Source: an uncultured Terriglobales bacterium (GTDB taxonomy: Bacteria > Acidobacteriota > Terriglobia > Terriglobales > Acidobacteriaceae). From it: a stretch of DNA of 34,217 bases. Position 1 is the stretch's first letter. Each line of letters opens with the position of its first letter. The notes below the pieces were generated by a model, which was given only the letters and a program-made list of their open reading frames with translations, ran no database searches and was not told the origin of the DNA. The position numbers and the translations under genes are program-made. The stretch lies in NCBI GenBank assembly GCA_955652395.1, contig CATPBJ010000193.1:1-34217 (forward strand), in the 5' to 3' direction. Shown in pieces: positions 17,765-27,146 of this stretch.

Positions 17765-17970
17765 GATCGGATACTCCTTACATACCAGGGTTCAGCCATG
17801 AACCGAATGGATGAATGCGCCACATACACGTCGGACTCCACTGGGAGGGGTCCTACATAAATTGTGGCGGATGAACATGTAAATCATAAACCGGATGGCT
17901 GTGGATGGGCGAGAGGAAGCAAGAAAATATTGATTTACAAGAAACAATTTTGGTAATCGCTTACATGAGG

Positions 17971-20900
17971 CTAGTAAAAATCGTGCGAACTAGTCTCAGC
18001 CCGGGTAATTGATAACGACATTACCCGCTGCGCCTTCACTGAGATAACGTTATCTTGATTCTGCAGGATCCCTTCCACCATTAGAAATTGCTCGGAAGTC
18101 ACCAGCAGACGGTTTTTCTGAAAAAGGTCTGGCATGATGATGGCATTGGCGACTCCGGTCTCGTCCTCCAGGCTGAGAAAGACAAAACCCTTGGCGGTGC
18201 CGGGGCGCTGGCGGGCGATGACGCATCCCCCGATTCGCAGATACTTGCCGTTAGGAATGCCGGCGAGGTCGCTGGCTTTGCGAACTCCGATCGCATCCAT
18301 GCGCTCGCGGTGATAAGCCATGGGGTGCGGGCCTACGGTCATGCCGGTGCCGCGGAAATCGGCCACCAATCGCTCTTCAGGATTCATGGGGCGCAGCGGA
18401 GATTTGGCATCCGGCTCAGGAAGTTCGTCGAGCAGCGGCCCGGAGTAACGGACCGAGCGCTCGATCTGCCAGAGGGCGTCGCGACGATGGAGTTTCCCGC
18501 TTCCAGTTTCTGGTTTCCAGTGACCGGGACTGGAAACTGGAAACTGGAAACTAGAAACTGAATTGAGCGCTCCGATTTCTGCCAGTGTATTCAATTCATC
18601 CTTGCGTAGTTCGGGAACGCGATGAATGAGATCGTGAATAGAAGCGAACGGCGCGAGGTTGCGCTGACGAACCAGCGCCTGGGCAACTCCTTCCCGCATG
18701 CCGCGCACATAGCGAAGGCCAAGGCGTAGCGCCGGCGTCCCTTCGACTCCGCTCAGGGCAGGCCCGCCGGCTGTCCGGTGGGCGTCTCGCCCACCGTCCG
18801 TGAGTGACAAATTCTTTCGCCCCTCCGGGCCTTCATCTTCCTTTATTCTTTCTCCACGGCTTACGCCGTGGGCTACATTCTTTTGCCGCTCCGCGGCTGG
18901 AGCGTCATCATTTTCGTGGCGAACGACTTTCTGGCCAACGACCAACGACGAATGACCAACGACTGTCCCCACGACCGTACACTCCCACTCTGACTTCATC
19001 ACATCAATAGGAAATATCTTCAGCCCGTGCCGCTGCGCATCTTTCACAATCGTGGCCGGACGGTAAAAGCCCATCGGCTGGTTATTGAGCAGGGCGGCGG
19101 TGAATGCGGCGAGGTAATGACATTTCAGATAGGCGCTGGCGTATGCAATCAGCGCGAAGCTGGCAGCGTGGGACTCCGGAAATCCGTACAGCGCGAAAGA
19201 AGTAATCGAAAGTACGATCTGCTCCTGAGCCTCGCGTGAAATGCCGTTGCGCTCCATGCCGGCGCGAAGCTTGGCCTCAATTTCCTTCATGCGCTTTTCC
19301 GAGCGTTTGAATCCCATCGCCCGGCGCAAATCTTCAGCCTCGCCGCCGCTCAATCCGGCAACCACCATCGCCATGCGCAGTAACTGTTCCTGAAAAAGCG
19401 GGACGCCCAAAGTGCGCTTCAGCACCGGCTCCAGCGATGGGTGCGGATAGGTGACGACTTCACGTCCCTGGCGGCGCTGCAAAAACGGATTCACCATCTG
19501 CCCCACAATCGGCCCGGGGCGAATGATGGCGACCTGCACCACGATGTCATAGAAACGTTTCGGACGCAGTCGTGGCAGGCACGACATCTGAGCGCGGCTT
19601 TCGACCTGGAACATGCCGATGGTGTCGGCCTTTTGCAGCGTCGAGTAAACCGTGGGGTCGTCCGCCGGCAGGTGGGCGAGGTCCACTTCTTCGCCATAAT
19701 GATTGCGGATAAGCGTGATGGAATCTTCCAGCACGGCCATCATGCCCAGGCCCAGCAGGTCCACTTTGATAATGCCGAGATCAGCGCAGTCTTCCTTGTC
19801 CCACTGCACGACCACGCGGCCCGGCATGGACGCAGGTTCGAGCGGGACCACGGAATCAAGTTGTCCCTGGCAGATGACCATGCCGCCGGAATGCTGGCCC
19901 AGATGGCGCGGCAAATCCTGTACCGCTTCGCACAACTCAAAATATTTGCGCAGGCGAGGATGGCTCAGGTCCAATCCAGCGTCGTGGAAACGATGGTCGA
20001 GCGTGTCATGAGCATCGCGATATTCCCAGGTAGAGACTGCGGTGGAAACTTTGTCCAAAGTTTCGGGATCGAGGCCCAAAGCCTTGCCCATCTCGCGCGA
20101 CGCCATGCGACTGCGATAGGTGATGACGTTGGCGGTCATGGCGGCGCCACGCTCTCCGTAGCGTTTGTACAAATATTGAATGACGCACTCGCGCTGCTCG
20201 CCACTGGGCAGATCAAGATCAATGTCAGGCCACTCGCCGCGCTCCTCCGACAGAAAGCGCTCGAAAAGCAACTCCATGCCGATGGGATCGACCGCCGTGA
20301 TGCCGAGCGAATAGCAGACAGCGCTGTTGGCGGCCGAACCACGCCCCTGGACCAGAATGTTTTGCTCGCGGCAAAAGCGGACCAGGTCCCACACAATAAG
20401 AAAATAGCCGGCCAGCTTGAGTTTTTCGATCAGCGCCAGTTCGCGCTCGATCTGGCGCTGGGCGCGGCTTTTGAGGTCGGCACCGGACCGGCCATAGCGC
20501 TGCTGAAAGCCTTCCCGGGTGCGCTCCCGCAGGAAAGACATCATGGTCGCGCCTTCCGGCACGGGATACTTAGGAAATTCATATCCCAGAGCTTCGAGCG
20601 TGAATTCGAGCCGGGACGACAGTTCCACCGTGTTGGCCAGAGCTTCGGGCAAGTCGGCAAAGAGTGGTTGCATCTGCTGTGGCGATTTCAAGTGACGCTC
20701 GGAGTTGCGTGCCAGCAGACGCCCGGCCGTCGCCAGCGTGACATGATTGCGAATCGCGGTGAAGACGTCGCAGAGTTCACGTTCCCGCGGAGTCGCATAG
20801 CAGACACCATTGGTAGCTAACAGCGGAAGCTGCAGCGAGCGGGCAATATCGATGGTGGCGCGATTGCGAGCTTCCTGCTGGCGATGAAAATGGCGCTGCA

Positions 20901-21459
20901 ATTCCACATAGACATTGCCCTGGCCAAAAATGCCGGTCAGGCATTCCACCGAGCGGCGCGCCTCTTCCATGCCGTCCCGGGCCAGCGCGGTCGCCAGTGG
21001 ACCGTCATCGCCGCCGGTCAGGCAGATGAGCCCGGCAGCATGTTCCTGCAGTTCTTCTTTGCGGACAGCACCCTCGCCTTTCTGTGCCCGCAGCTTCATT
21101 TTTGTGATCAGGCGGCAGAGGTTCTGGTAGCCGGCGCGAGAAGAGACAAGGAGGGGAAGGCGGAAGAAATTGCAGATTTCAGATTTTAGATTGCAGATTG
21201 GTCGAGGCGGTTCGGGGTTCCAATCTTCAATCTGAAATCTGAAATCTGGAATTTCGCAAGTCACCTCCGCCCCCAAATGCGCCTTGACTCCCGCCTTCTT
21301 TGCTGCCATGTAAAAACGAGGCGCGCCATAGACGCCGTCGCGATCGAGCAGCGCCATGGCCGGCATGTTCAGGTGCGCGCATGTGGCGATCAGATCTTCG
21401 GGCAGAGAGGCGCCTTCGAGAAAGCTGAAAGCCGAGCGGGAATGCAGTTCGATGAACAT
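17971..21459 (-). CDS. dnaE2: Error-prone DNA polymerase DnaE2 (ImuC)
   Basis: A C-family polymerase alpha subunit used for damage-induced translesion synthesis. The N-terminal PHP domain starts FIELHSRSAFSFLEGAS. The palm acidic residues are in EWPDIDLDLPSGE (about 415), and the fingers include SGGMVICQG and KVDLLGLGMM. A C-terminal OB fold ends the protein (GCVIARQRPGTAKGFVFLSL). The 1162 residues exceed the usual 1030-1080. The excess is three in-frame insertions at about residues 68-97, 823-908 and 966-990, made of palindromic repeats (listed separately). imuA and imuB, common partners, are not adjacent. A candidate promoter lies at 21507-21535. No clear LexA box was found by eye. Confidence 0.93.
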   Translation of the reverse strand: MFIELHSRSAFSFLEGASLPEDLIATCAHLNMPAMALLDRDGVYGAPRFYMAAKKAGVKAHLGAEVTCEIPDFRFQIEDWNPEPPRPICNLKSEICNFFRLPLLVSSRAGYQNLCRLITKMKLRAQKGEGAVRKEELQEHAAGLICLTGGDDGPLATALARDGMEEARRSVECLTGIFGQGNVYVELQRHFHRQQEARNRATIDIARSLQLPLLATNGVCYATPRERELCDVFTAIRNHVTLATAGRLLARNSERHLKSPQQMQPLFADLPEALANTVELSSRLEFTLEALGYEFPKYPVPEGATMMSFLRERTREGFQQRYGRSGADLKSRAQRQIERELALIEKLKLAGYFLIVWDLVRFCREQNILVQGRGSAANSAVCYSLGITAVDPIGMELLFERFLSEERGEWPDIDLDLPSGEQRECVIQYLYKRYGERGAAMTANVITYRSRMASREMGKALGLDPETLDKVSTAVSTWEYRDAHDTLDHRFHDAGLDLSHPRLRKYFELCEAVQDLPRHLGQHSGGMVICQGQLDSVVPLEPASMPGRVVVQWDKEDCADLGIIKVDLLGLGMMAVLEDSITLIRNHYGEEVDLAHLPADDPTVYSTLQKADTIGMFQVESRAQMSCLPRLRPKRFYDIVVQVAIIRPGPIVGQMVNPFLQRRQGREVVTYPHPSLEPVLKRTLGVPLFQEQLLRMAMVVAGLSGGEAEDLRRAMGFKRSEKRMKEIEAKLRAGMERNGISREAQEQIVLSITSFALYGFPESHAASFALIAYASAYLKCHYLAAFTAALLNNQPMGFYRPATIVKDAQRHGLKIFPIDVMKSEWECTVVGTVVGHSSLVVGQKVVRHENDDAPAAERQKNVAHGVSRGERIKEDEGPEGRKNLSLTDGGRDAHRTAGGPALSGVEGTPALRLGLRYVRGMREGVAQALVRQRNLAPFASIHDLIHRVPELRKDELNTLAEIGALNSVSSFQFPVSSPGHWKPETGSGKLHRRDALWQIERSVRYSGPLLDELPEPDAKSPLRPMNPEERLVADFRGTGMTVGPHPMAYHRERMDAIGVRKASDLAGIPNGKYLRIGGCVIARQRPGTAKGFVFLSLEDETGVANAIIMPDLFQKNRLLVTSEQFLMVEGILQNQDNVISVKAQRVMSLSITRAETSSHDFY
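18490..18562. repeat. Repeat insertion 1 in dnaE2
   Basis: Tandem GGAAACT words form a long inverted repeat: CCAGTTTCTGGTTTCCAGT faces ACTGGAAACTGGAAACTGG across a short spacer. It encodes about 24 residues (VSSFQFPVSSPGHWKPETGS) between ALNS and HRRDALW, positions that are nearly adjacent in ordinary DnaE2. No stop is introduced. Confidence 0.75.
18725..18980. repeat. Repeat cluster insertion 2 in dnaE2
   Basis: A mosaic of short repeats sits inside the coding frame. It includes the GTAGCGCCGGC word, CCTTCGACTCCGCTCAGGG, a GGTGGGCG/CGCCCACC hairpin (near 18777-18797), GCCCCTCCGGGC, a CCACGGC/GCCGTGG hairpin (near 18854-18871), and a triple CGTTGGTC-type repeat (18936-18970). It adds about 80 residues of low-complexity protein between ECTV and LRLGLRY. 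Confidence 0.75.
21170..21255. repeat. Repeat insertion 3 in dnaE2
   Basis: Tandem CAGATTT/TAGATTG words on the left (21170-21200) face AATCTGAAATCTGAAATCTG on the right (21228-21250), forming a long imperfect hairpin. It encodes about 29 residues inside the PHP domain, between GAEVTCE and LPLLVSSR. Confidence 0.75.
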
Positions 21460-21506
21460 CGCCCCTGGCTGGAGGGAGGATAGTTTCGCTATTTATTCGC
21501 CATAAG

Positions 21507-21535
21507 ATTCTGGGGTGAAACGGCCAAATTGTCAA
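21507..21535 (-). promoter_or_regulatory. Candidate dnaE2 promoter
   Basis: On the minus strand TTGACA (21530-21535) and CAGAAT (21507-21512) are 17 bp apart, 48 bp before the dnaE2 ATG. The -35 is perfect and the -10 matches four of six. No SOS operator is obvious beside it. Confidence 0.45.
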
Positions 21536-21592
21536 GATAGGTAGCTTATCGAGCTTATCGAGAGGACTCTGGATTGCGGATTTTCAGATGGG

Positions 21593-22276
21593 TTAGCGAA
21601 AACTTCCCGGGATATCCCAGAACGACCGGTCCAAACCAAGTTCGTCGAATATCCTGGCGGCCTGATCCGGCGTCTTGCGCCGCCATTCAGGCGAGAGGTA
21701 GTCACCGAACCAGCGTTCGGCTAGGCCAACTCCTGTTTTGATATCAAGGATGGAACCGGTTGGATGTCCATGGCGGGTACACCAGGCGTCGATCTTTGTC
21801 TGGGGGGAGAAGAGCAGGATGTTTCCGCAAGGACAATAAGGATTGTCCCACCATCGAACTGGCGGGTACGGGAAATGCATAACCAAATCCGGGCGTGTTG
21901 CCTTGCCGCTCCTGACCTCAAATTGCAGCGACTGTCCCTCTCCGCCGTCTGAGGTCAATATGTTCACATCTTCATGAAGGGCGGCTCCGATTCCAAGCGC
22001 GCACCAGGCGCAGTTCGCCCACCACCCGCCTCGACTGCTCATGACCCAGAATTGCGTCGGGACCAGGGCGAACGGGTGCAAGCTCCACACCTGCAGCGAG
22101 TTCGGCACGAGAACCACTCCATGCATTTCGCTGAGCTGGCTCAGAGCATGTTCTGTTTCTTGGGGAGAGAGTTTAGCCAACGAGGCGAGGGTTGTTGGGT
22201 CTGGGGCGTGGCCGGTTTCAACCACATGCCGCATGAGCACATGGTGCAAATGTTCCGGAAGGCTGGGGTTCACCAT
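21593..22276 (-). CDS. MerB-like (alkylmercury lyase family) protein
   Basis: A 227-residue protein with an N-terminal winged-helix-like part (LSQLSEMHGVVLVPNSLQVW) and a MerB-type core. MerB cleaves carbon-mercury bonds with two cysteines and an aspartate. Here AWCAL supplies the first cysteine (Cys92), and YCPC (Cys148, Cys150) aligns with the second. The aspartate that follows AWCAL in MerB is Gly95 here. The activity is therefore doubtful, and another role is possible. I chose ATG at 22276; the frame extends to 22483 but the extra part overlaps ilvC and is not protein-like. No mer operon genes are nearby. It is 71 bp downstream of ilvC. Confidence 0.7.
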   Translation of the reverse strand: MVNPSLPEHLHHVLMRHVVETGHAPDPTTLASLAKLSPQETEHALSQLSEMHGVVLVPNSLQVWSLHPFALVPTQFWVMSSRGGWWANCAWCALGIGAALHEDVNILTSDGGEGQSLQFEVRSGKATRPDLVMHFPYPPVRWWDNPYCPCGNILLFSPQTKIDAWCTRHGHPTGSILDIKTGVGLAERWFGDYLSPEWRRKTPDQAARIFDELGLDRSFWDIPGSFR

Positions 22277-22303
22277 GATTTCTTCTAGGCTTTGACCTGG
22301 AAG

Positions 22304-22332
22304 GTAGCGCCGCCGGCAAGATGCGGCGCTAC
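22304..22332. repeat. Perfect 10-bp hairpin after ilvC
   Basis: GTAGCGCCGC (22304-22313) pairs exactly with GCGGCGCTAC (22323-22332) around a 9-nt loop, starting 15 nt after the ilvC stop. It belongs to the GTAGCGCCGGC repeat family. It lacks a T-run, but could stabilise the 3' end of the leu-ilv mRNA. Confidence 0.65.
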
Positions 22333-22347
22333 TGGGAGCGACCGAAT

Positions 22348-23382
22348 CTACGCCGGCACTTTGGCGCGCTTGCTGGTTTGCTTCACCGTGACCGGATCGA
22401 GGAAGGTCATCATGGCCCGCAACTCCTCGCCTACCTTTTCGATCTGCTGCTGCTGTTCTTTCTCGCGGGTGGATTCGAACCATTGGCGGCCCGTCTCGTT
22501 TTCCCTAATCCATTTTTTGGCGAAGGATCCATCCTTGATTTCGCGTAGTAACTGCCGCATGGTCTCGCGGGTTTGCTCAGTGACGATGCGCGGTCCGGCG
22601 GTGTAATCGCCGTATTCGGCAGTGTCGCTGACCGAGTAGCGCATGTAGTTGAGACCGCCACGATAGATCAGGTCCACGATGAGCTTCAATTCGTGCAAGC
22701 ATTCGAAGTAGGCGATCTCGGGCTGGTAGCCGGATTCGACCAGCGTTTCAAATCCCGCTTTAAGCAAGGCACTTACTCCGCCACACAGCACCGTCTGTTC
22801 ACCGAAGAGGTCGGTCTCGGTTTCCTCGGCGAATGTGGTTTCGATGACACCGGCGCGAGTGGCCCCGAGGGCCTTGCCATAGGAGAGTGCGAGTTGTTTT
22901 GCTTTTCCCGTGGCGTCCTGGTGGATGGCTAAAAGCGCCGGTGTGCCGCCGCCTTCCACGAACACTTCGCGCACGCGATGTCCGGGCGCCTTGGGAGCAA
23001 TCATCGAAACGTCGACGTTAGCCGGAGGGGTGATGGTCCCGAAACGGATGTTGAAGCCGTGGGCGAACATCAGGGTTTTTCCGGCAGTCAGATGGGGAGC
23101 GATTTCCCTTTTGTAGACTTCGTGCGCAACCGTGTCCGGCACCAGGACCATGATGACGTCAGCCCAGGCCGAAACCTCGGCGACCGTGCCGACGGTCAGG
23201 CCGCTGGCTTTGGCTTTGGCGCGCGATTCGCTGCTGGCCGGCAATCCGACTCGTACGTCCACGCCGCTGTCCTTTAGGTTGAGGGCGTGGGCGTGACCCT
23301 GGGAGCCGTAGCCGATGATGGCGACCTTCTTCGCCCGGATCAATGCCACATCGGCGGCATTCTCGTGATACATCTTCGACAT
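22348..23382 (-). CDS. ilvC: Ketol-acid reductoisomerase IlvC
   Basis: IlvC catalyses the Mg- and NADPH-dependent rearrangement and reduction of acetolactate (or acetohydroxybutyrate) in valine and isoleucine synthesis. The 344-residue class I form shows the nucleotide-binding GYGSQGHA at 24-31, FAHGFNI near 107-113, and the metal ligands Asp191 and Glu195 in [24 protein letters not shown] follows. The frame is open up to 23661, but the ATG at 23382 has AAAGGA six bases upstream and gives the standard N-terminus. It is the last gene of the leuA-ilvB-ilvN-ilvC operon, 67 bp after ilvN. Confidence 0.97.
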   Translation of the reverse strand: MSKMYHENAADVALIRAKKVAIIGYGSQGHAHALNLKDSGVDVRVGLPASSESRAKAKASGLTVGTVAEVSAWADVIMVLVPDTVAHEVYKREIAPHLTAGKTLMFAHGFNIRFGTITPPANVDVSMIAPKAPGHRVREVFVEGGGTPALLAIHQDATGKAKQLALSYGKALGATRAGVIETTFAEETETDLFGEQTVLCGGVSALLKAGFETLVESGYQPEIAYFECLHELKLIVDLIYRGGLNYMRYSVSDTAEYGDYTAGPRIVTEQTRETMRQLLREIKDGSFAKKWIRENETGRQWFESTREKEQQQQIEKVGEELRAMMTFLDPVTVKQTSKRAKVPA

Positions 23383-23449
23383 TGTTGTTCCTTTCGACGG
23401 ATAACGAGCGGTTTGACTTGTACGGAACTTTGTTTTGAACCGACCTTGG

Positions 23450-24001
23450 TTAGACCGAATATGACACGCCTTCATCCGCGGCAACCTGAGGTGTCTTGGT
23501 CTGGTTGGGGTTGGCCGAAGGCGAAGTCGTGCCGCGTCGCATAGCGACGATACCGGTGCGCACCATCTCCACCACACCGTAAGGACGCAGCACTTCCAGC
23601 AGGCCGTCGATCTTGTCTTCGCCGCCGGTGATTTCGATGGTGAGTGATTCGGGCGCGACATCCACCACGCGGGCGCGGAATACGCTGGCTAGTTCGAGCA
23701 CGTGCGAGCGGGCCTCATGGGTCGCGGCCACCTTAATCATCGCCAGGTCGCGGGCAATCGCCGGCTCGTGGGTGATGTTTTCGACCAGAAGCACGTTCAC
23801 CAAATTATAGAGATTGGCCTCGATGCGTTTGGCCTGGTCCGGATTCGTGTCGACCGTGATGGTCATGCGCGAAACCTCAGGCTTCTCCGTGCGACCAACC
23901 GTCAGCGAGTCGATGTTGAAGGCGCGGCGGCGGAACAGCGATGCCACACGCGTCAGCACGCCCGGTTTATTTTCCACGTACACCACAAATATGTTCAGCA
24001 T
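23450..24001 (-). CDS. ilvN: Acetolactate synthase small subunit IlvN/IlvH
   Basis: The regulatory subunit that binds branched-chain amino acids and activates the large subunit. The 183-residue protein has an N-terminal ACT domain ([33 protein letters not shown]) and a second domain with [16 protein letters not shown] near 145. The start chosen is the ATG at 24001, 7 bp after the ilvB stop and preceded by AAGG. The frame extends to 24034, but that would overlap ilvB. The last 25 residues are a low-complexity tail. The intact ACT domain suggests valine feedback is kept. Confidence 0.95.
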   Translation of the reverse strand: MLNIFVVYVENKPGVLTRVASLFRRRAFNIDSLTVGRTEKPEVSRMTITVDTNPDQAKRIEANLYNLVNVLLVENITHEPAIARDLAMIKVAATHEARSHVLELASVFRARVVDVAPESLTIEITGGEDKIDGLLEVLRPYGVVEMVRTGIVAMRRGTTSPSANPNQTKTPQVAADEGVSYSV

Positions 24002-24008
24002 TTTGGCC

Positions 24009-25721
24009 TTATTCGTCCGCGGCAGTTTCGACAATGGGACTGGGCCGCCGGATCATGTCATTCAAAGACGCACCGGCTGCGACCATCGGGTAGACGGTGT
24101 CTTCCTGCTCCACTTTGAAGTCGAGCAGCACCGCCCCGTCGTGATCGCGCGCCGCCCGCACGGACGGCAGCACCTGTGAGCGCTCCGTCACCGCCATGCT
24201 GCGGATACCGTAAGCCTCCGCCAGTTTCACAAAATTTGGATTCAGCAGCGGTGTGGCTTCGTAGTTGCGCTCATAGAAAAATTCCTGCCACTGGCGCACC
24301 ATCCCCAGGAAGCCATTGTTGATGATCGCAATGTTGATCTTCAGCTTCTCCTGCACGATGGTCGCGAGTTCGGACATGGTCATCTGGAAGCCGCCGTCGC
24401 CGACGATCACCCAGACCTCCGCCTCCGGCCGCGCTACCTTAGCACCGATGGCCGCGGGCAGCGCAAAGCCCATGGTTCCCAGCCCCCCCGATGTAATCAG
24501 TGAGCGCGCCTTTTCGTGTTTGAAGTATTGCGCCTCCCACATCTGATGCTGGCCGACGTCGGTCACGACAACAGTATTGCTACCGCGGGTTTCGCGCCAC
24601 AGATCGTTGATGACGTGCGCCGCGTAGAGATGTCCGTTGTCGGGAAGTTTCTGAACGTCCCGCACCGCGGAATCGCCTTTTAACTTGTCGATGGAATCCA
24701 GCCATTCGGTGTGGTCGACCGACTCGACGCGAGGCAGCAACTCCTTGAGGACCTCGCGCAGATCGCCGACGAGCGCGACATCCACTTTGACATTTTTGTT
24801 GATTTCAGCAGGATCGATTTCGATGTGGATCTTTTTGGCATCCTGCGCGTAGGTCTTGAGATTGCCCGTGACCCGGTCGTCGAAGCGCATGCCGAGAGCC
24901 AGCAATAGGTCCGCTTCCTGGATGGCGTGATTTACCCAGGCTTCGCCATGCATGCCCATCATTCCGAGATTCAAAGGATGAGAAGCAGGAAACGCTCCCA
25001 ACCCGAGCAGAGTCAGGGCCACAGGAATGCCGGCCTTCTCCGCCAGGGTCAGAACTTCCGCCATGGCGCCGGAGACGATAATGCCGTGTCCAGCCAGGAT
25101 GAGAGGCCGCTTGGCCTTGTGGATCAACTCCAGCGCCTGTGCGTACTCCGTCTCCTCGGGAGAAAGATCAGGACGATAACCCGGTAACTGCGGCCGCGCA
25201 GCTTCCCAATTGAATTCGCAGGAAGACTGTTGCGCGTCCTTGGTTATATCCACCAGCACCGGACCCGGGCGTCCAGAGCGAGCCACGTAAAACGCTTCTC
25301 GCAACACACGAGCCAGTTGATCGGCGTGGGTGACGAGGTAATTGTGCTTGGTGATGGGCAGCGTGATACCGGTAATGTCGGTTTCCTGAAAGGCGTCGGA
25401 GCCGATCAGCTTGCTCCCCACTTGTCCCGTAATGCAAACAATGGGAGAGGAATCCAGCATCGCGGTGGCGATACCGGTCACCATATTAGTCGCACCCGGC
25501 CCTGAAGTCGCGACCGCAACCCCAACCTCGCCACTGGCCCGGGCGTACCCGTCCGCCATGTGGGTGGCGCCCTGCTCGTGGCGCACCAGGATGTGATGGA
25601 TATCGCTATGCTTCAACGCATCATACGCCGGCAGAATTGCGCCTCCCGGGTAGCCGAAGACATGCTTCACGCCCTCGCGCTCCAGACATTCCCACAGAAT
25701 TTGTGCTCCCGTTTTTGTCAT
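24009..25721 (-). CDS. ilvB: Acetolactate synthase large subunit IlvB
   Basis: A ThDP-dependent enzyme that joins two pyruvates, or pyruvate and 2-ketobutyrate, as the first common step of Val/Leu/Ile synthesis. The protein is 570 residues from the ATG at 25721. The catalytic glutamate is Glu49 in LVRHEQGATHMADGYAR. The middle FAD-binding domain has ALGMRFDDRVTG, and the ThDP/Mg motif GDGGFQMTMSELAT is near 440, followed by a matching Asn pair (IINN). The alternative ATG at 25760 overlaps leuA and has a badly spaced ribosome binding site. It lies 35 bp after leuA in the same operon. Confidence 0.96.
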   Translation of the reverse strand: MTKTGAQILWECLEREGVKHVFGYPGGAILPAYDALKHSDIHHILVRHEQGATHMADGYARASGEVGVAVATSGPGATNMVTGIATAMLDSSPIVCITGQVGSKLIGSDAFQETDITGITLPITKHNYLVTHADQLARVLREAFYVARSGRPGPVLVDITKDAQQSSCEFNWEAARPQLPGYRPDLSPEETEYAQALELIHKAKRPLILAGHGIIVSGAMAEVLTLAEKAGIPVALTLLGLGAFPASHPLNLGMMGMHGEAWVNHAIQEADLLLALGMRFDDRVTGNLKTYAQDAKKIHIEIDPAEINKNVKVDVALVGDLREVLKELLPRVESVDHTEWLDSIDKLKGDSAVRDVQKLPDNGHLYAAHVINDLWRETRGSNTVVVTDVGQHQMWEAQYFKHEKARSLITSGGLGTMGFALPAAIGAKVARPEAEVWVIVGDGGFQMTMSELATIVQEKLKINIAIINNGFLGMVRQWQEFFYERNYEATPLLNPNFVKLAEAYGIRSMAVTERSQVLPSVRAARDHDGAVLLDFKVEQEDTVYPMVAAGASLNDMIRRPSPIVETAADE

Positions 25722-25756
25722 GAACCCAGTCCTCGCGCTGTTTGTTGCCGCTGCAA

Positions 25757-27100
25757 TCATACTCCCCAGAGATAGTCTTCCTGCTCGCCCTCGCGCTCGT
25801 TCGAGTGCGCCGCGTGGGCGGCGTGCGCCTTTTCTTTCACACCTACCGGATCGAGATGTGCCGGCTGAACATCTTCTTTACTCACCGGGGCCATCCACGT
25901 GGACGCCGTCTTGCCGGCGCTATCCGGAAGGGTGGTAGTGCGGCTGGGCACATCGCGCACCAGATCGAGCAAGTGCCCATCCTCGATCGTCTTGATCTGG
26001 TCGGCCAGGGCCACAAAGCGACGGTATACATCGTCGAGTTGTGCCCGGTCGAAGGTGAAGCCCAGCTTCTCGTAGCGTACCCGCAGAGCATTCCGGCCCG
26101 AGTGCTTGCCCAGCACCAGGGAATTGTGGGGAGCGCCAACCGACTGAGGCGCTATGATCTCATAGGTCGATGGATCCTTGATCATTCCGTCCTGGTGGAT
26201 GCCGGCTTCGTGCGCAAATGCGTTCCGCCCCACGATGGCCTTGTGCGGCTGCACGTAAACGCCGGTGATTTCAGACAGGAGCTGGCTGGACGGAAATAGC
26301 TGCTCGGCCACGACCGCGGTGTGATACGGATAGTGCTCCGCCCGGACCCGCATCACCATGATCAGCTCTTCCAATGACGTGTTGCCGGCCCGCTCGCCGA
26401 TACCATTCACGGTACATTCCACCTGGCGCGCGCCCGCGCCTATGGCTGCCAGAGAGTTTGCCACCGACAATCCCAGGTCATCGTGGCAGTGAACCGAAAT
26501 GGTCACGCCGTCGATGGCTCGCACCCGGCGGCGCAGAGTCTGCATTAGCTCACCGAATTCATGGGGCACACTGAAGCCGACCGTGTCCGGAATGTTGAGG
26601 GTGGTCGCGCCTGCCTCAATCACGGCCTCCAGCACCTCGCAGAGGAAGCTGATGTCCGTGCGGCTGGCGTCTTCGGCGGAGAACTGGACATCTTTACAAA
26701 AGGAACGTGCCAGCTTGACGCCGTCGCGGGCCTGCTCCAGGCATTGCCGCCGCGAGATCTTCAGTTTGTGCTGCAAGTGGATATCAGAAGTGGCAAGAAA
26801 CGTATGAATACGCGGACGGGCGGCGCCTTCGAGGGCGCGCCAGGCTCGTTCGATGTCGCCTGGACAACTGCGCGCCAGCGCGGCGACCACGGGACGGCGA
26901 AGCTCGCGTGCCAGCACGCGCACCGCCTCAAAGTCCCCTTCCGATGCGATAGGAAATCCCGCCTCGATGATGTCTACACCCAGGCGATCCAACTGGTGCG
27001 CCATGCGCACCTTCTCGGCCACGTTCATGCTGCAGCCCGGAGACTGTTCTCCGTCGCGCAATGTGGTATCGAATATGGTTACGTGCTCTGCTTGAGCCAA
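25757..27100 (-). CDS. leuA: 2-isopropylmalate synthase LeuA, lacking regulatory domain
   Basis: LeuA condenses acetyl-CoA with 2-ketoisovalerate to begin leucine synthesis. Catalytic features are [13 protein letters not shown] at the N-terminus, HCHDDLG in mid protein, and the subdomain [13 protein letters not shown]. The protein is 447 residues, while usual LeuA is about 510-520. The sequence diverges after [14 protein letters not shown], and the C-terminal leucine-binding domain is replaced by a 60-residue Ala/His-rich tail. I set the start at TTG 27100 because GGGGAGGAAAG lies six bases upstream. The in-frame ATGs at 27160 and 27157 are inside the 3' arm of the attenuator terminator. It is the first gene of leuA-ilvB-ilvN-ilvC. 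Confidence 0.9.
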   Translation of the reverse strand: MAQAEHVTIFDTTLRDGEQSPGCSMNVAEKVRMAHQLDRLGVDIIEAGFPIASEGDFEAVRVLARELRRPVVAALARSCPGDIERAWRALEGAARPRIHTFLATSDIHLQHKLKISRRQCLEQARDGVKLARSFCKDVQFSAEDASRTDISFLCEVLEAVIEAGATTLNIPDTVGFSVPHEFGELMQTLRRRVRAIDGVTISVHCHDDLGLSVANSLAAIGAGARQVECTVNGIGERAGNTSLEELIMVMRVRAEHYPYHTAVVAEQLFPSSQLLSEITGVYVQPHKAIVGRNAFAHEAGIHQDGMIKDPSTYEIIAPQSVGAPHNSLVLGKHSGRNALRVRYEKLGFTFDRAQLDDVYRRFVALADQIKTIEDGHLLDLVRDVPSRTTTLPDSAGKTASTWMAPVSKEDVQPAHLDPVGVKEKAHAAHAAHSNEREGEQEDYLWGV

Positions 27101-27146
27101 GTCTTTCCTCCCCGACCCCGAGGGCCGTGCTTGAACTGCAGAAACT

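Noticed and set aside
18490..18980. Possible CRISPR-like array in dnaE2
   Set aside because: The repeats are of several types, uneven in length and spacing and mostly palindromic. There are no regular spacers and no cas genes.
19441..20820. 459-codon open frame opposite dnaE2
   Set aside because: It is antisense to a well-supported polymerase gene. The protein has no recognisable motif, and long antisense frames are common in GC-rich DNA.
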